Assembly (NCBI GenBank): GCA_027623325.1
Contig: JAQBXY010000011.1
Location: 1-64,000 of the forward strand
DNA length: 64,000 nt
Direction: 5' to 3'
Source of the DNA: Gemmatimonadota bacterium
GTDB taxonomy: Bacteria; Gemmatimonadota; Gemmatimonadetes; Longimicrobiales; Gaopeijiaceae
Both the position numbers and the translations under genes were made by a program. The notes beneath the pieces were generated by a model that saw only the letters and a program-made list of their open reading frames with translations, was not told the origin of the DNA and made no database searches. Of this stretch, positions 18,827 through 27,590 are shown piece after piece (within the stretch, counting starts at the first letter, position 1; each line of letters starts with the position of its first letter).

Positions 18827-20362
18827 CTACCGCAGTGCATCGGGTCGGAGTTCGTCGTCCGCGGCGTGGCCCAGATCTACGGTGATATCGGCGAGCGCGA
18901 TGACGTCCTCGAGCGTCGTGCGGAAGTTCACGACGCACATGCGCAGCGCGTAGACGTCGCCGAGGACGGCGTTTGACACGAAGGCGTCCCCGCCCTTTTC
19001 CATGCGCCCCTGGATGGCTTCGTTCAGCTCGTTGAGGTACGTGCCCACGGCGGGATCAGCGCGGCGACTCGCAAGATCCGTCGGCACGTATCGGTACGTC
19101 GTAATGCTCAAGCTGTGCCCGAACACTTCGAGCTCCTCGCGCTCTTCCGCGATCTCGGAGAAACGTCGGGCCAGCTCGATATCCTCGGCGATCATCTTCG
19201 CGTATCCGGCTCGGCCCACCTGCTTGAGCTGGAGCCACACCTTGAGCGCGCGGAAGCCGCGGGAGTTCTGGATGCCGTGCTCGAAGAAGTTCTTGGCATC
19301 CTGCTGGAAGTAGTAGTAGTCCGGTCGGTACGAAAACGCTGCCAGCAGAGCGCCCGGATCCCGCACGAGTGTGCACCCGGCCTCGAGCGGGGCGTAGAGC
19401 CACTTGTGCGGATCGAGCGCCACGGAGTCTGCGAGGGACAGAGCCCTCAAGTCGTCGGGGGCGTTCTCTGCGGCGGCCGCGAACGCTCCATACGCGCCGT
19501 CGACGTGGAACCAGAGGTCGAATTCGTCGCACAGGGCACGGAGTTCGGGGAGGGGGTCGACGGCACCGGTCGAGACCGATCCACCGGTCCCCACGACCAT
19601 GATGGGTCGGTCGCCCGCCGCGAGGTCCGCGACGATGCTGGCCCGAAGCGCGTCGAGGTCCATGCGGTCGTGCCCGTCGGATTCGATCCAGCGAACCGAG
19701 TCCGAGCCGAGTCCCGAGAGGTCCGCCGCCTTCTGGATCCAGGTATGCGTACCGCGCACACAGTAGACCCGGAGCGCCTTCGCGCCTGCGGCGGCCACGC
19801 CTGACACCCGCACGTCCCATCCGGCCTTGGCCGCACGGGCCGCCCAGAAGCCCAGCATATTCGCCATGTTGCCGCCGCTGACCAGGATACCGCCCCCGCC
19901 TTCCGGAAAACCGACGAGATCCGCGATCCAGCGCACGGCCTGATCTTCGATCTCGCTTGCCATCGGGGAGAGACTCCATCCACCCATGTTCGGATTCAGC
20001 GCCGAGGCCAGGAAATCTCCAAGAATGCCGATGGGCGCCGCGCCGGCGGTGATGTAGCCGAAGAAGCGCGGGTGAGCGTTGTAGACTGAATGGGTCGTCA
20101 GGAGGTCGGTGGTCTCCTTCAGAAGCGAGGCCGCATCCGTGCCCTCCTCGGGGAGGGCCGCTGATGCGTTCAGGTGAGTCCGGATCTGCTCCGGTGTCTC
20201 CCCGGGGCCGAGCGGCCGGTCGCGCATTCCTGCCAGGAGGGCGGCGACGTCATCGACGAGACGGTGGCCCATCTCCGCGAATTCCTCAGGACTCAAGTCG
20301 ACGGGTGTCCGACGTCCTTCGAGCGAAAACGTGGGAGTCTGCGAGGCTGCGGTGTCACCCAT
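18827..20362 (-). CDS. PLP-dependent aromatic amino acid decarboxylase-type enzyme
   Basis: 511 residues of group II decarboxylase fold. The cofactor lysine sits in LDPHKW (Lys320) and the ring-nitrogen Asp in FHVDGAYG (Asp288). Conserved HPRFFGYI (97-104) and SPMASEIEDQAVRWIADLVG (132-151) segments match the aromatic-L-amino-acid/tyrosine decarboxylase branch rather than glutamate decarboxylase. Substrate cannot be fixed from sequence alone. It starts a probable transcript with the IMPACT gene downstream and follows the PIG-L gene by 36 bases. Confidence 0.88.
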   Translation of the reverse strand: MGDTAASQTPTFSLEGRRTPVDLSPEEFAEMGHRLVDDVAALLAGMRDRPLGPGETPEQIRTHLNASAALPEEGTDAASLLKETTDLLTTHSVYNAHPRFFGYITAGAAPIGILGDFLASALNPNMGGWSLSPMASEIEDQAVRWIADLVGFPEGGGGILVSGGNMANMLGFWAARAAKAGWDVRVSGVAAAGAKALRVYCVRGTHTWIQKAADLSGLGSDSVRWIESDGHDRMDLDALRASIVADLAAGDRPIMVVGTGGSVSTGAVDPLPELRALCDEFDLWFHVDGAYGAFAAAAENAPDDLRALSLADSVALDPHKWLYAPLEAGCTLVRDPGALLAAFSYRPDYYYFQQDAKNFFEHGIQNSRGFRALKVWLQLKQVGRAGYAKMIAEDIELARRFSEIAEEREELEVFGHSLSITTYRYVPTDLASRRADPAVGTYLNELNEAIQGRMEKGGDAFVSNAVLGDVYALRMCVVNFRTTLEDVIALADITVDLGHAADDELRPDALR

Positions 20363-20398
20363 CGTGCTTCTCCAACGAATTTGAGATCGGTCGCCCCC

Positions 20399-21217
20399 TC
20401 AGCGGAGGCCGTCGAAAAAGTCTCGTTCCCGCGCACGTCCACCGTTGACCAGACTGAACACGCGGTAGAACTCCTGCGGACCCCACAGGCCACTGTGCCG
20501 CTCCGGCGTGAGGTCGGCCAGCTTGCCGTACTGCCCGATCTGGCTCGCGTGGCACTGAACTGCGGCCCACACCGTTTCCCAATGATCGTGTGCATCGGTC
20601 GTGGTGGTCACCGCCCACTCCGGCCACGCCACGCTCCCGCGGATGACGTCGTCGACCTTCGACTGCATCACCTTGAAGACGCCTTGGTAGTGCCCCCACA
20701 CCCGGTCGGTCCACGCCATGTAGTACAGCTTCTGTACCTCGTGCGGCTCATGCGCAGAGTCGGGGATTGCGCGCGCCGACGCGGCCCGCGTGATCCCACC
20801 GGCAGCGAGTTGGCTAATCGCGATGTGATCGGGATGGCCGTAGGCGCCGAACGGATCGAAGGTGAGGACCACGTGGGGTCGCAGCTCACGGATATGTCGC
20901 GCGATACGATCCACGGCCTCGCGTGGGTCGGCCTGATCGAGCTCTGCGTCCAGATAGTCGCGAAAGCGGACATGACGAACTCCCAGAATCTCGGCCGCTG
21001 CGCGGAGTTCACCCTCGCGAATCTCTCCGAGCCGGGTCGGTCCGGGGTACGGCTCGGAGCCATCTCCGTAGCGCCCTCGCTCGCCGCGCGTGCCCACGAC
21101 CAGGGACGTCTCGACGCCCTCGGCGGCGTAGCGCGCCAGCGAACCGCCGAAGCCGAGGGACTCATCGTCGGGATGTGCAGAAATGCACATCAACCGGAGC
21201 GCGCCGGCTTCGGTCAC
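20399..21217 (-). CDS. PIG-L/LmbE family zinc deacetylase
   Basis: 272 residues. The zinc-binding AHPDDE motif is at 14-19 and the second ligand region YGHPDHI near residue 135. The family removes acyl groups from N-acetyl sugars, including bacillithiol and mycothiol precursors and exogenous glycans. No thiol-biosynthesis partners are adjacent, so the substrate is open. ATGA overlap with the rhomboid gene upstream implies coupled translation. Confidence 0.9.
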   Translation of the reverse strand: MTEAGALRLMCISAHPDDESLGFGGSLARYAAEGVETSLVVGTRGERGRYGDGSEPYPGPTRLGEIREGELRAAAEILGVRHVRFRDYLDAELDQADPREAVDRIARHIRELRPHVVLTFDPFGAYGHPDHIAISQLAAGGITRAASARAIPDSAHEPHEVQKLYYMAWTDRVWGHYQGVFKVMQSKVDDVIRGSVAWPEWAVTTTTDAHDHWETVWAAVQCHASQIGQYGKLADLTPERHSGLWGPQEFYRVFSLVNGGRARERDFFDGLR

Positions 21218-21996
21218 CCGGCGGACATCCGGTCCATGAACTCCCGCTCCGAGATGGTCAGGCTCGACGGGCCACCCGAGTCCGCCTTGTGGACGAGGCG
21301 TTGAACCTCTTCGCGGTTCAGTTCGTGGAGGGATTCGACCGAGATTCCCTTCCAGCGTGCAAGCGCGATCCGATCACCCACGAAACCGCCTGGGGTGGCG
21401 TCGGGTCGCATCTGCTTCTGGAACGTGCGCTTTCCGGCCCCCCGCTGCCATTCCCACCACTTGAGAAACCCAAATCCGACGGCAGCCCCACCGAGGTGGG
21501 CGAAGTGCGCGATGCCCCCCCCGACGTTGCCCATGCCCGCGTACAGCGAGTAGATGACGTAGAGGGTGACGGCCAGCCAGATCTCCATGGGCAGCACGAG
21601 CATCACCAGAATCTTCTCACGCGGCCAGAAGTAGGCATAGGCCGCGAGCAGTCCGTAGATGGCACCCGACGCTCCTACCATCGGAGCGGCCGTCGAAAAG
21701 ACGGTCTGGAACAACGCGCCGCCGATTCCGGAGAGGAAATACAGCCAGAGGAACGCTCGCGATCCGAGCCGAGACTCCAGGCGAGGCCCGAAGAAGAAGA
21801 GGCCGAGCATGTTGAAGAAGAGGTGCCCCATGCCCCCGTGCAGGAACATGTACGTGATCGCGGTCCAAGGCCGGAATAGCGCCGTCGGCGGGTAGAACCA
21901 AAGCTCGCGAACGAGACCCGGGCTCGACGACGTGATAAGAAACACCACCACGTTCGTGATGAGAAGTCGTTGTACCCACGGAGTCAGTGCGCCCAT
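21214..21996 (-). CDS. Rhomboid family intramembrane serine protease
   Basis: 260 residues. Six membrane helices carry the rhomboid catalytic dyad: Ser110 in GASGAIYG and His167 in AHFAHLGG, with the oxyanion Asn in GHLFFNML (Asn62). A soluble C-terminal tail of about 75 residues follows (FQKQMRPDATPG onward, ending SISEREFMDRM-like), as in many rhomboids with a zinc-ribbon-less tail. Substrates unknown. Overlaps the downstream PIG-L gene by 4 bases. Confidence 0.92.
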   Translation of the reverse strand: MGALTPWVQRLLITNVVVFLITSSSPGLVRELWFYPPTALFRPWTAITYMFLHGGMGHLFFNMLGLFFFGPRLESRLGSRAFLWLYFLSGIGGALFQTVFSTAAPMVGASGAIYGLLAAYAYFWPREKILVMLVLPMEIWLAVTLYVIYSLYAGMGNVGGGIAHFAHLGGAAVGFGFLKWWEWQRGAGKRTFQKQMRPDATPGGFVGDRIALARWKGISVESLHELNREEVQRLVHKADSGGPSSLTISEREFMDRMSAG

Positions 21997-22031
21997 GTGG
22001 AAGCCCTACCCCGACCGCCCCCCGAAGTGTT

Positions 22032-24773
22032 TCAAGATCCCCCGCCCTTCTTGTCCTCCTCCTTGTCCTCCTCGGGAGCGGTCCAAAAGTCGTCGTTAGC
22101 AGGCGTGACCGAGGCTACGGCAGACGAATAGAGCGCGGCGTTGAAGAGCACCTTGAAGGTCCCGAAGGGCTGACCGCGCCACTGCGGCTTCATGCCGAGT
22201 AGCACGACACGTCCTTCGCCGTGCTTCACGTCGAGGGCGGCCGCGTACCCGCTGACGTGCTCTTCCCCGAGGTAGTAGCCGGACAGGAGCGGTGAGCCGT
22301 TCTCGCCGTACTTGGCCAGCACGTTGCCCTCGAAGCCCTCCTCAGTGGTGAACACCGGGCTCCCCCCGACGAACACCTTCGCCTGCGCCGGCATGCCGCT
22401 CATGACCGGGTGCGAGGGATCGACCGTCACTCCGATGACGGCTCCACCGGCGAAGAATTCGTCGCGCTCGAGGTCGCCGACCACATCGCGCACAGGCAGG
22501 TGAAGTTGCTCGATCGCAAACGTGCTCGATCCGTTCAACGTCACGAGCGTGCCGCCCGCACGAACGAAGGCGTCCAACTCACGCACCCCCTCGGCCCCGA
22601 TGCCTCCGGTGTAACGCGCCGGCACGGAGCCGTTCGCGAAGCCATTCAGGATGGCGCCTCCGCCGATGTCGGCGAGCACGATGACGTCATAACGGGAGCG
22701 CAGATCGCCGGCTCGGATGTCCGCGTTGTAGACGCTCGTGAAGCCGAAGTCGTACATCTCGAACAGCCAGCGCGTCCAGCCTTCGTCCGCCGAGGCGTTC
22801 CACGGCCGGTACAGTCCGGTTCGCGGCCGCACGACCGCACTTCCGGTCACGGCGCCAGCACCCGCCCGCAGGCGGAGATCGGTAACCAGTTGGCTCCGTT
22901 GCCCGTCGGATAGCCCCGACACGATCCACGAACCCGACGTACCGGACGCACCCTCCTCGGTCGCCGCGGTTCCGGGCGCGAAGGTGACGCGTCCGCCCAG
23001 CGACCACGCCCGATTGAGCGCCTTGAAGCTGTTGTTCTGAGACGGGTCGAGAATCAGCCCTGCACCGCTTCCGGAGATCCGGCCCGCGGGTGGCACGATG
23101 GCGCGCGCGACCGGGTGGCTGTCGAAGCCGACGTCGGGCGGTGAGTCCCAAGGTTGGGCATCACCCACGGCGTTCCAGGGAAGCGGCGTCTCCGAGAGGT
23201 CTCGCAGAGCGCTCCGTACGTCGGCGCCGAGCGGCGTCCGTGCTTCGACGACGCGCAGGTCGAACTGATACGGAAGCGTCCACCCCGAAACGTCGTAAGG
23301 CTGCTCCGGAGGGCCCTCAGGATATTCGCGCAAATCGGGATAGTCCTGCACAGCGAAGAGCTGCCTCACGAAGTTCGCGTTGGGCTGATCCATGGGGATC
23401 ACCCACGTTCCGGCCTCGTGCCGCACGCCATCCAACGTGACCGGCGCAGTGAGGCTCTTCACGTCGATGCCGTTGAAGGCGAGGCGGCGCAGCATCTCGG
23501 GTGCGGCCGTCGGATCGCGCTGGTCGGGAGAGATGAAGAAGCCGTAGGGAGGACCCGCGCGGTACTGCTCGGTCACGTCGCGGGCCGCGCGATAGCGGTT
23601 GAAGAGAAGGTCGTTCTTGTACTTGGCCGCGACGTCGAGGACCGAGACGGATGCGGTCAGCATATACGCCACGGCATCTCCGACCCGCCACCAGCCCCCT
23701 TCCCACGGCGACGCGTAAAGCGACTGCGGCCTCAGAGCGCGCTGGTCCTGCGGGAAGTCGTTGATGGTGTAGAAGTGCGGCGTCGCATAGCGGTAGAGCC
23801 CGGTCTCGGTCAGGAAGGACGCGATGTTGTGGAAGTTGTTCGCGTGGTCCATGAAGCCGGGATACCAGTTGTCGAAACCGCTGCCCATATGGACCGCACC
23901 CTTCTGGCCACGTTCCTCGAGCGCCTGCGCCATGGCCATGCCCATGAGGTTGACGGTCCGCCACATGAGCGGGTGCACGTTCGGGCTGATGGGCTCGGCG
24001 AACGGCGGAATCCAGATTCGCGTCGGGAAAGGCGACGATTGGTGGTGATTGTAGATGATCTGTGGTTCCCAGAACCGGTCCACGCTCGTGATGACCCGGG
24101 ACTCGATCTGGTTGATCATGTAGCCGTCGCGGTTGTTGTCGTGACCGATGTACTTCTGGTACAGGAAGGGCGCGCCGGCGACCTCGAAGGGTGTGCCCAG
24201 ATTCGAGTAATACCAGTCCGAGATGAGCGTTTGACCGTCCGGGTTGATGCTGAACCAAAGCACGAGAATCACGTCGTCCAGAATCGCCGCGATTTCAGGA
24301 TCGGCATCCCCCGTGACGAGGTCGTACGCGAGCTGGATCGTGTGCTGAGCGTGCGCGACTTCGCTCGCGTGCATCCCGCCATCGATGTGCACGATCGCCT
24401 TGCCTTCGCGAGCGAGTGCACGCGCCCGCTCGTCCGTCAGGTCCGGCGCCGGATAGGCAAGCTGGTGCGCGATGCTCCGGTAGTGTTCGGCGTTCGCGAG
24501 GTTCTCCGCCGACGAGATGATCGCGACATACCACGGACGGCCGAAGCTGGTCGTGCCTACCTCACGGAGTTCGAGGCGGTCCGAGGCCGCATCGAGCCGC
24601 TGGAAGTAGTCGAGAGACTGCTCGTAGTTCGCCAGCTCGAAGTCCGACCCAACCCGGTAGCCGAGCACCGACTCAGGGGTCGGGATCTGGGCCGAAGCCG
24701 GTGGCGGGCCCCCAAGGAGGAGGGCGAGCGCCGTGGTGGCCGTTGCCAGGGGAAGGCGAAGAGAAAGGCGCAT
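22032..24773 (-). CDS. M14-family zinc carboxypeptidase, exported (first of two)
   Basis: 913 residues from the ATG at 24773, which gives a signal peptide ending in ASA-Q. The M14 zinc ligands are HASE (His135, Glu138) and a later His in IIYNHHQSS; NNRDGYMINQ supplies the substrate-binding Asn-Arg pair. The C-terminal 400 residues contain a glutamine-amidotransferase-like segment (YDVIVLADIGGGAIL, ELDAFVRAGGTLVTLNG) typical of large M14 proteins of this type. The tail is unusually acidic and lysine-rich (EEDKEEDKKGGGS). It probably trims peptides in the periplasm or outside. A paralogue lies at 55274-57877. Confidence 0.9.
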   Translation of the reverse strand: MRLSLRLPLATATTALALLLGGPPPASAQIPTPESVLGYRVGSDFELANYEQSLDYFQRLDAASDRLELREVGTTSFGRPWYVAIISSAENLANAEHYRSIAHQLAYPAPDLTDERARALAREGKAIVHIDGGMHASEVAHAQHTIQLAYDLVTGDADPEIAAILDDVILVLWFSINPDGQTLISDWYYSNLGTPFEVAGAPFLYQKYIGHDNNRDGYMINQIESRVITSVDRFWEPQIIYNHHQSSPFPTRIWIPPFAEPISPNVHPLMWRTVNLMGMAMAQALEERGQKGAVHMGSGFDNWYPGFMDHANNFHNIASFLTETGLYRYATPHFYTINDFPQDQRALRPQSLYASPWEGGWWRVGDAVAYMLTASVSVLDVAAKYKNDLLFNRYRAARDVTEQYRAGPPYGFFISPDQRDPTAAPEMLRRLAFNGIDVKSLTAPVTLDGVRHEAGTWVIPMDQPNANFVRQLFAVQDYPDLREYPEGPPEQPYDVSGWTLPYQFDLRVVEARTPLGADVRSALRDLSETPLPWNAVGDAQPWDSPPDVGFDSHPVARAIVPPAGRISGSGAGLILDPSQNNSFKALNRAWSLGGRVTFAPGTAATEEGASGTSGSWIVSGLSDGQRSQLVTDLRLRAGAGAVTGSAVVRPRTGLYRPWNASADEGWTRWLFEMYDFGFTSVYNADIRAGDLRSRYDVIVLADIGGGAILNGFANGSVPARYTGGIGAEGVRELDAFVRAGGTLVTLNGSSTFAIEQLHLPVRDVVGDLERDEFFAGGAVIGVTVDPSHPVMSGMPAQAKVFVGGSPVFTTEEGFEGNVLAKYGENGSPLLSGYYLGEEHVSGYAAALDVKHGEGRVVLLGMKPQWRGQPFGTFKVLFNAALYSSAVASVTPANDDFWTAPEEDKEEDKKGGGS

Positions 24774-24955
24774 CGGACGAATCCGGAGGTCGAGGTTTTC
24801 CCGAAAGGTCGAGCAAAGTGCACGTCTTCCGGGGTTGGGGCCACCCCGCTCCGCAGCCTGATGCGTGCCCGCGCCTTCACCACCCTTTCGGCGCACGCTC
24901 GCGATCGGGACCCGAGTCGCGCGGCCCACGGGTGAGTCAGGCGCTCTTCCTCCCG

Positions 24956-26404
24956 TTAGACCGCGCAGCAGGACAGCATCTTCACGTCCTTGTCGAACGT
25001 GAGTGCCGCCAGCTTGATACCTTCCGAGTGCGTCAGGTACGGATGCAGCATCGAGGTAATATCGTCGATCGTGAGCCCGAAGCGGATGGCCATGGCAGGC
25101 TCCATGATCATTTCCCCCGCCTCGGGGGCGAGGATGTGAGCGCCCACGATACGCCGCGTCGCTGCGTCGGCGAGCAGCTTGATGAAGCCACGGGTGTCGC
25201 GGGCGGCCAGCGCACGAGGTACGTGCTCGAGGGGCAAGGTGGACACCAGCAGGGTGATCCCCCGCGCTTTCGCCTCCTCCTCGGTCAGGCCAACAAATGC
25301 GACACCCGGGTCGGTAAACGTCACCTGCGGCAGGACCGACAGGTCGAGCGAATCGTCCGCCCCCAACGCATTGTCCGCAGCTAGACTGCCCGCCTTGGCC
25401 GCGACGTATACGTGCATGGGACCCCCGGTGACATCCCCCGCTGCGAAGACCCCGGGCCTCGTCGTTCGTTGGCCGGCATCGACCACGATTTGACCGTGAG
25501 GTCCGATCTGGACGCCCGCGGCCTCGAGGCCCATGCCCGCTGTGTTGGCCCGGCGGCCGGATGCGACCAACAGCGCAACGACCTCCACAGAGTCGCTCGA
25601 GCCCGCCGCGGTGGACATCAGAATCCTCCGCCCCGTCGCTGTCCGTTCGACGGCTGTGACGGCGACACCGGTGCGTACGTCGATCCCTTCTTCGCGCAGA
25701 AAACGAGTCAGCTCCGCGCTCACATCAGGGTCCCCCTTCGACAACACGCGCGACCGCGCCAGCACCGTGACTCGGACACCGAGACGCGCGTACGCTTGCG
25801 CCAGCTCCAATCCCACGGACCCGGCGCCCAGCACCGCGAGCGAAGCCGGCAGCTCCGCGATGTCGAGCAATGCAGTGCTATCCAGAAAACCGGACTCCTC
25901 CAGGCCGGGCACGTCGGGGATCCAGGGAGAGGATCCCGTCGCGATCATGACCGCGTCGGCCCTGACCGCCGTCCCGTCGGCGAGGTGCAAGCACCCGTTT
26001 TCATTTAGGACGCCCCGCCCCTGGACAAGCGTGATCTCTGGGTAGGCGGCGAGAACGTCTTCGTATTTCGCTTTTCGAAGCGCCAACACGAGATCGTCCT
26101 TACCGGCGCGCACACGGCTCCAATCGACGGGGTCGGCAGAAACGGCGATCCCGTCGAACGGATGAAACGCACGTCGGTGCTGCGCCTCGCCCGCCCGGAT
26201 GAGCGTTTTCGAAGGTACGCATCCGACATTTACGCACGTGCCGCCGATCGTGCCCTCCTGCACCATCACCACGCGTGCGCCCGATTCCACCGCGCGGATC
26301 GCGGCCGCAAACCCGGCCGACCCGCCCCCAAGGACTGCTAGCGTACGACCGGCTGGGCGCCCGTTGTCGATCGGATCCGGCGGGCCGCAGTCGCTGTAAC
26401 TCAC
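24956..26404 (-). CDS. merA: Mercuric reductase MerA
   Basis: 482 residues. Reduces Hg(II) to volatile Hg(0) with NADPH in the cytoplasm. The FAD-binding GGGSAGFAAA (27-36), redox pair GGTCVNVGCVPSK (Cys57, Cys62), the second dinucleotide fold LGAGSVGLELAQ and the C-terminal vicinal pair LSCCAV (Cys479, Cys480), which hands Hg(II) to the active site, are all present, so this is a true MerA. It lacks the N-terminal HMA domain many MerA proteins carry. It starts with GTG, whose last three bases form the stop of the upstream merP frame (GTGA), so the two are translationally coupled. Confidence 0.96.
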   Translation of the reverse strand: MSYSDCGPPDPIDNGRPAGRTLAVLGGGSAGFAAAIRAVESGARVVMVQEGTIGGTCVNVGCVPSKTLIRAGEAQHRRAFHPFDGIAVSADPVDWSRVRAGKDDLVLALRKAKYEDVLAAYPEITLVQGRGVLNENGCLHLADGTAVRADAVMIATGSSPWIPDVPGLEESGFLDSTALLDIAELPASLAVLGAGSVGLELAQAYARLGVRVTVLARSRVLSKGDPDVSAELTRFLREEGIDVRTGVAVTAVERTATGRRILMSTAAGSSDSVEVVALLVASGRRANTAGMGLEAAGVQIGPHGQIVVDAGQRTTRPGVFAAGDVTGGPMHVYVAAKAGSLAADNALGADDSLDLSVLPQVTFTDPGVAFVGLTEEEAKARGITLLVSTLPLEHVPRALAARDTRGFIKLLADAATRRIVGAHILAPEAGEMIMEPAMAIRFGLTIDDITSMLHPYLTHSEGIKLAALTFDKDVKMLSCCAV

Positions 26405-26790
26405 GGCTGACGACCGTCCCCGCCGCTCACTCGCACCTGTGCTGTGTACTCGGTCAACCGCTGCAGCTCCGCAATGAACGCCTCCGGCGACGTCAGCGTG
26501 CTGTCGAAGGTCACGAAGCCTTCCCCGAGCGGGTACGAAAACGTCGCATCCCGGACACCTTCAACACGTTCCACGGCCACACGGGCCGCTGTGGCACAGC
26601 CTTCTCACGTCATGCCTGTGACGTCGAGCGCCACCGTCGTGAAGTGGCCGCCCACGTCGGCCATGCTCGCCGCCATCTCGCTGTGCTCCCTCGCCGCATG
26701 ATCCATGTCGGCGTCGTCGTGGCGCGGGATCTGGAGGAGGATTCCACCTCCGATCACCAGTGCCACAGCGGACCATTGTTTCCAACCCAT
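26401..26790 (-). CDS. merP: MerP-like membrane-anchored HMA protein with in-frame TGA (candidate selenocysteine)
   Basis: 129 residues if the TGA at 26605-26607 is read as selenocysteine. Residues 1-20 form a membrane anchor; residues 21-50 are a His/Met/Asp-rich linker; residues 52-118 are a heavy-metal-associated domain. The metal site, normally GMTCxxC, reads GMT-TGA-EGC (position 62, Cys65). After the TGA the frame stays open for 67 codons with typical HMA features (VEGVRDATFSY, GFVTFDS) and ends at 26401 in a GTGA overlap with merA. GGAGGAGAG precedes the ATG at 26790. Role by context: passes Hg(II) from outside to MerT. Without Sec insertion the product would be a 61-residue anchor lacking the metal site. 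A nonsense mutation of Cys is the alternative. Confidence 0.8.
26576..26607 (-). promoter_or_regulatory. Candidate bacterial SECIS hairpin after the merP TGA
   Basis: Nine bases after the TGA (26607-26605) the mRNA can form a perfect 6-bp stem, GCCACA (26595-26590) with UGUGGC (26581-26576). It closes an 8-base loop GCGGCCCG that begins with G. The apical loop begins 16 bases after the TGA. Spacing, stem and the G at the loop start agree with my recollection of the bacterial SECIS consensus. The stem lies inside coding sequence, as in bacterial selenoprotein genes. It was found by eye and no folding energy was computed. Confidence 0.55.
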
Positions 26791-26804
26791 TCGATCTCTC
26801 CTCC

Positions 26805-27137
26805 TTAGAAGACGAGCGTCTGCCAGCTCGGGAATGTCGCGAAGGTCACGGCGACAGCCGTCGCGACCCACAGAGTGACCTTCATGCGCTTGCGAACGGC
26901 GGGATCGGCACAAGATCTCCCCACCTCGCAGGCTGCCTTTTCCTCTCGGTCGAGCTGCCAAGAGCCGAACACCAGAAACGCTGCCGTCACAATCAGAAAA
27001 TAGGGGCGTAGCGGCTCGAAGGCAGATAGGCCCGCACTAGAGACGCCCAGGCTGGCCGCAACTACCGGCCCACCGCAACACAGAGCAGAGCCAGCCGCAG
27101 CGGAGACGCCGCCTACGCTGTTCAGCGTCGTTTTCAT
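26805..27137 (-). CDS. merT: Mercuric ion transporter MerT
   Basis: 110 residues with three membrane helices. The vicinal cysteine pair in the first helix (LCCGG, Cys20-Cys21) and the second pair on the cytoplasmic loop (Cys70, Cys76) are the known Hg(II) relay of MerT. It imports Hg(II) delivered by MerP and passes it to MerA. The ATG at 27137 was chosen (AGGGA 4 bases ahead); a GTG at 27149 with GGGAGG 5 bases ahead is almost as good. It lies 33 bases after merR and 14 bases before merP. Confidence 0.95.
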   Translation of the reverse strand: MKTTLNSVGGVSAAAGSALCCGGPVVAASLGVSSAGLSAFEPLRPYFLIVTAAFLVFGSWQLDREEKAACEVGRSCADPAVRKRMKVTLWVATAVAVTFATFPSWQTLVF

Positions 27138-27170
27138 CAGTTCCCTCACATTCACCTCCCTAGGTTCCGG

Positions 27171-27584
27171 CTACGACCGTTCGTCGAGCTCTTCGAGGAT
27201 GGGACAGTCGCTGGTCGGCTGTCGGGCCTCGCACTTGTCGACGAGCCGGCGCAGCGAAGCACCGATCCTTTTCAGATCGACGATCTTCGCGTCCACCTGT
27301 TCCAGTTTCTCCCGCGCGCGCACTTCCACGGGGCCGCACGCCGACACTTCGTCGACCCGAAGCGCCAGCAGTTCCGCGACTTCACTCAAGGTGAAACCAA
27401 GTTCCTGCGCCCGTCGGATGAACCGGAGCCGTTGCACGGACTCCTGTGGATAACGCCGGTAACCCGCCGGTGAGCGTGGGGGGGCGTCGATGAGACCCTT
27501 GTTCTCGTAGAACCGGATCGTTTCGCGCCCCACGTCCGCAGCACCCGCTAGCGCGCCGATCGTGAGCGTCTCGTCGTGTGACAT
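27171..27584 (-). CDS. merR: Mercury-responsive transcriptional regulator MerR
   Basis: 137 residues. An N-terminal MerR winged helix (LTIGALAGAADVGRETIRFYENKGLI) precedes a dimerization helix. The three Hg(II)-binding cysteines are at 83, 118 and 127, nearly the positions of the well-studied MerR (82, 117, 126), so it should be a true Hg sensor. Unlike proteobacterial operons, merR is the first gene of the structural operon instead of being divergent. No Shine-Dalgarno precedes the ATG, and the predicted transcription start falls at or next to it, suggesting a leaderless message. Confidence 0.95.
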   Translation of the reverse strand: MSHDETLTIGALAGAADVGRETIRFYENKGLIDAPPRSPAGYRRYPQESVQRLRFIRRAQELGFTLSEVAELLALRVDEVSACGPVEVRAREKLEQVDAKIVDLKRIGASLRRLVDKCEARQPTSDCPILEELDERS

Positions 27585-27590
27585 GGTCGA

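Noticed and set aside
24774-24955. Possible terminator after merA
   Set aside because: Only a 5-bp ACCCG/CGGGT stem was found and there is no T tract, so no terminator is claimed.
26605-26961. 118-residue frame ending at the merP TGA, with start at 26961
   Set aside because: The upstream half overlaps merT in another frame and has no RBS. The real start is 26790, and the TGA is followed by coding sequence.
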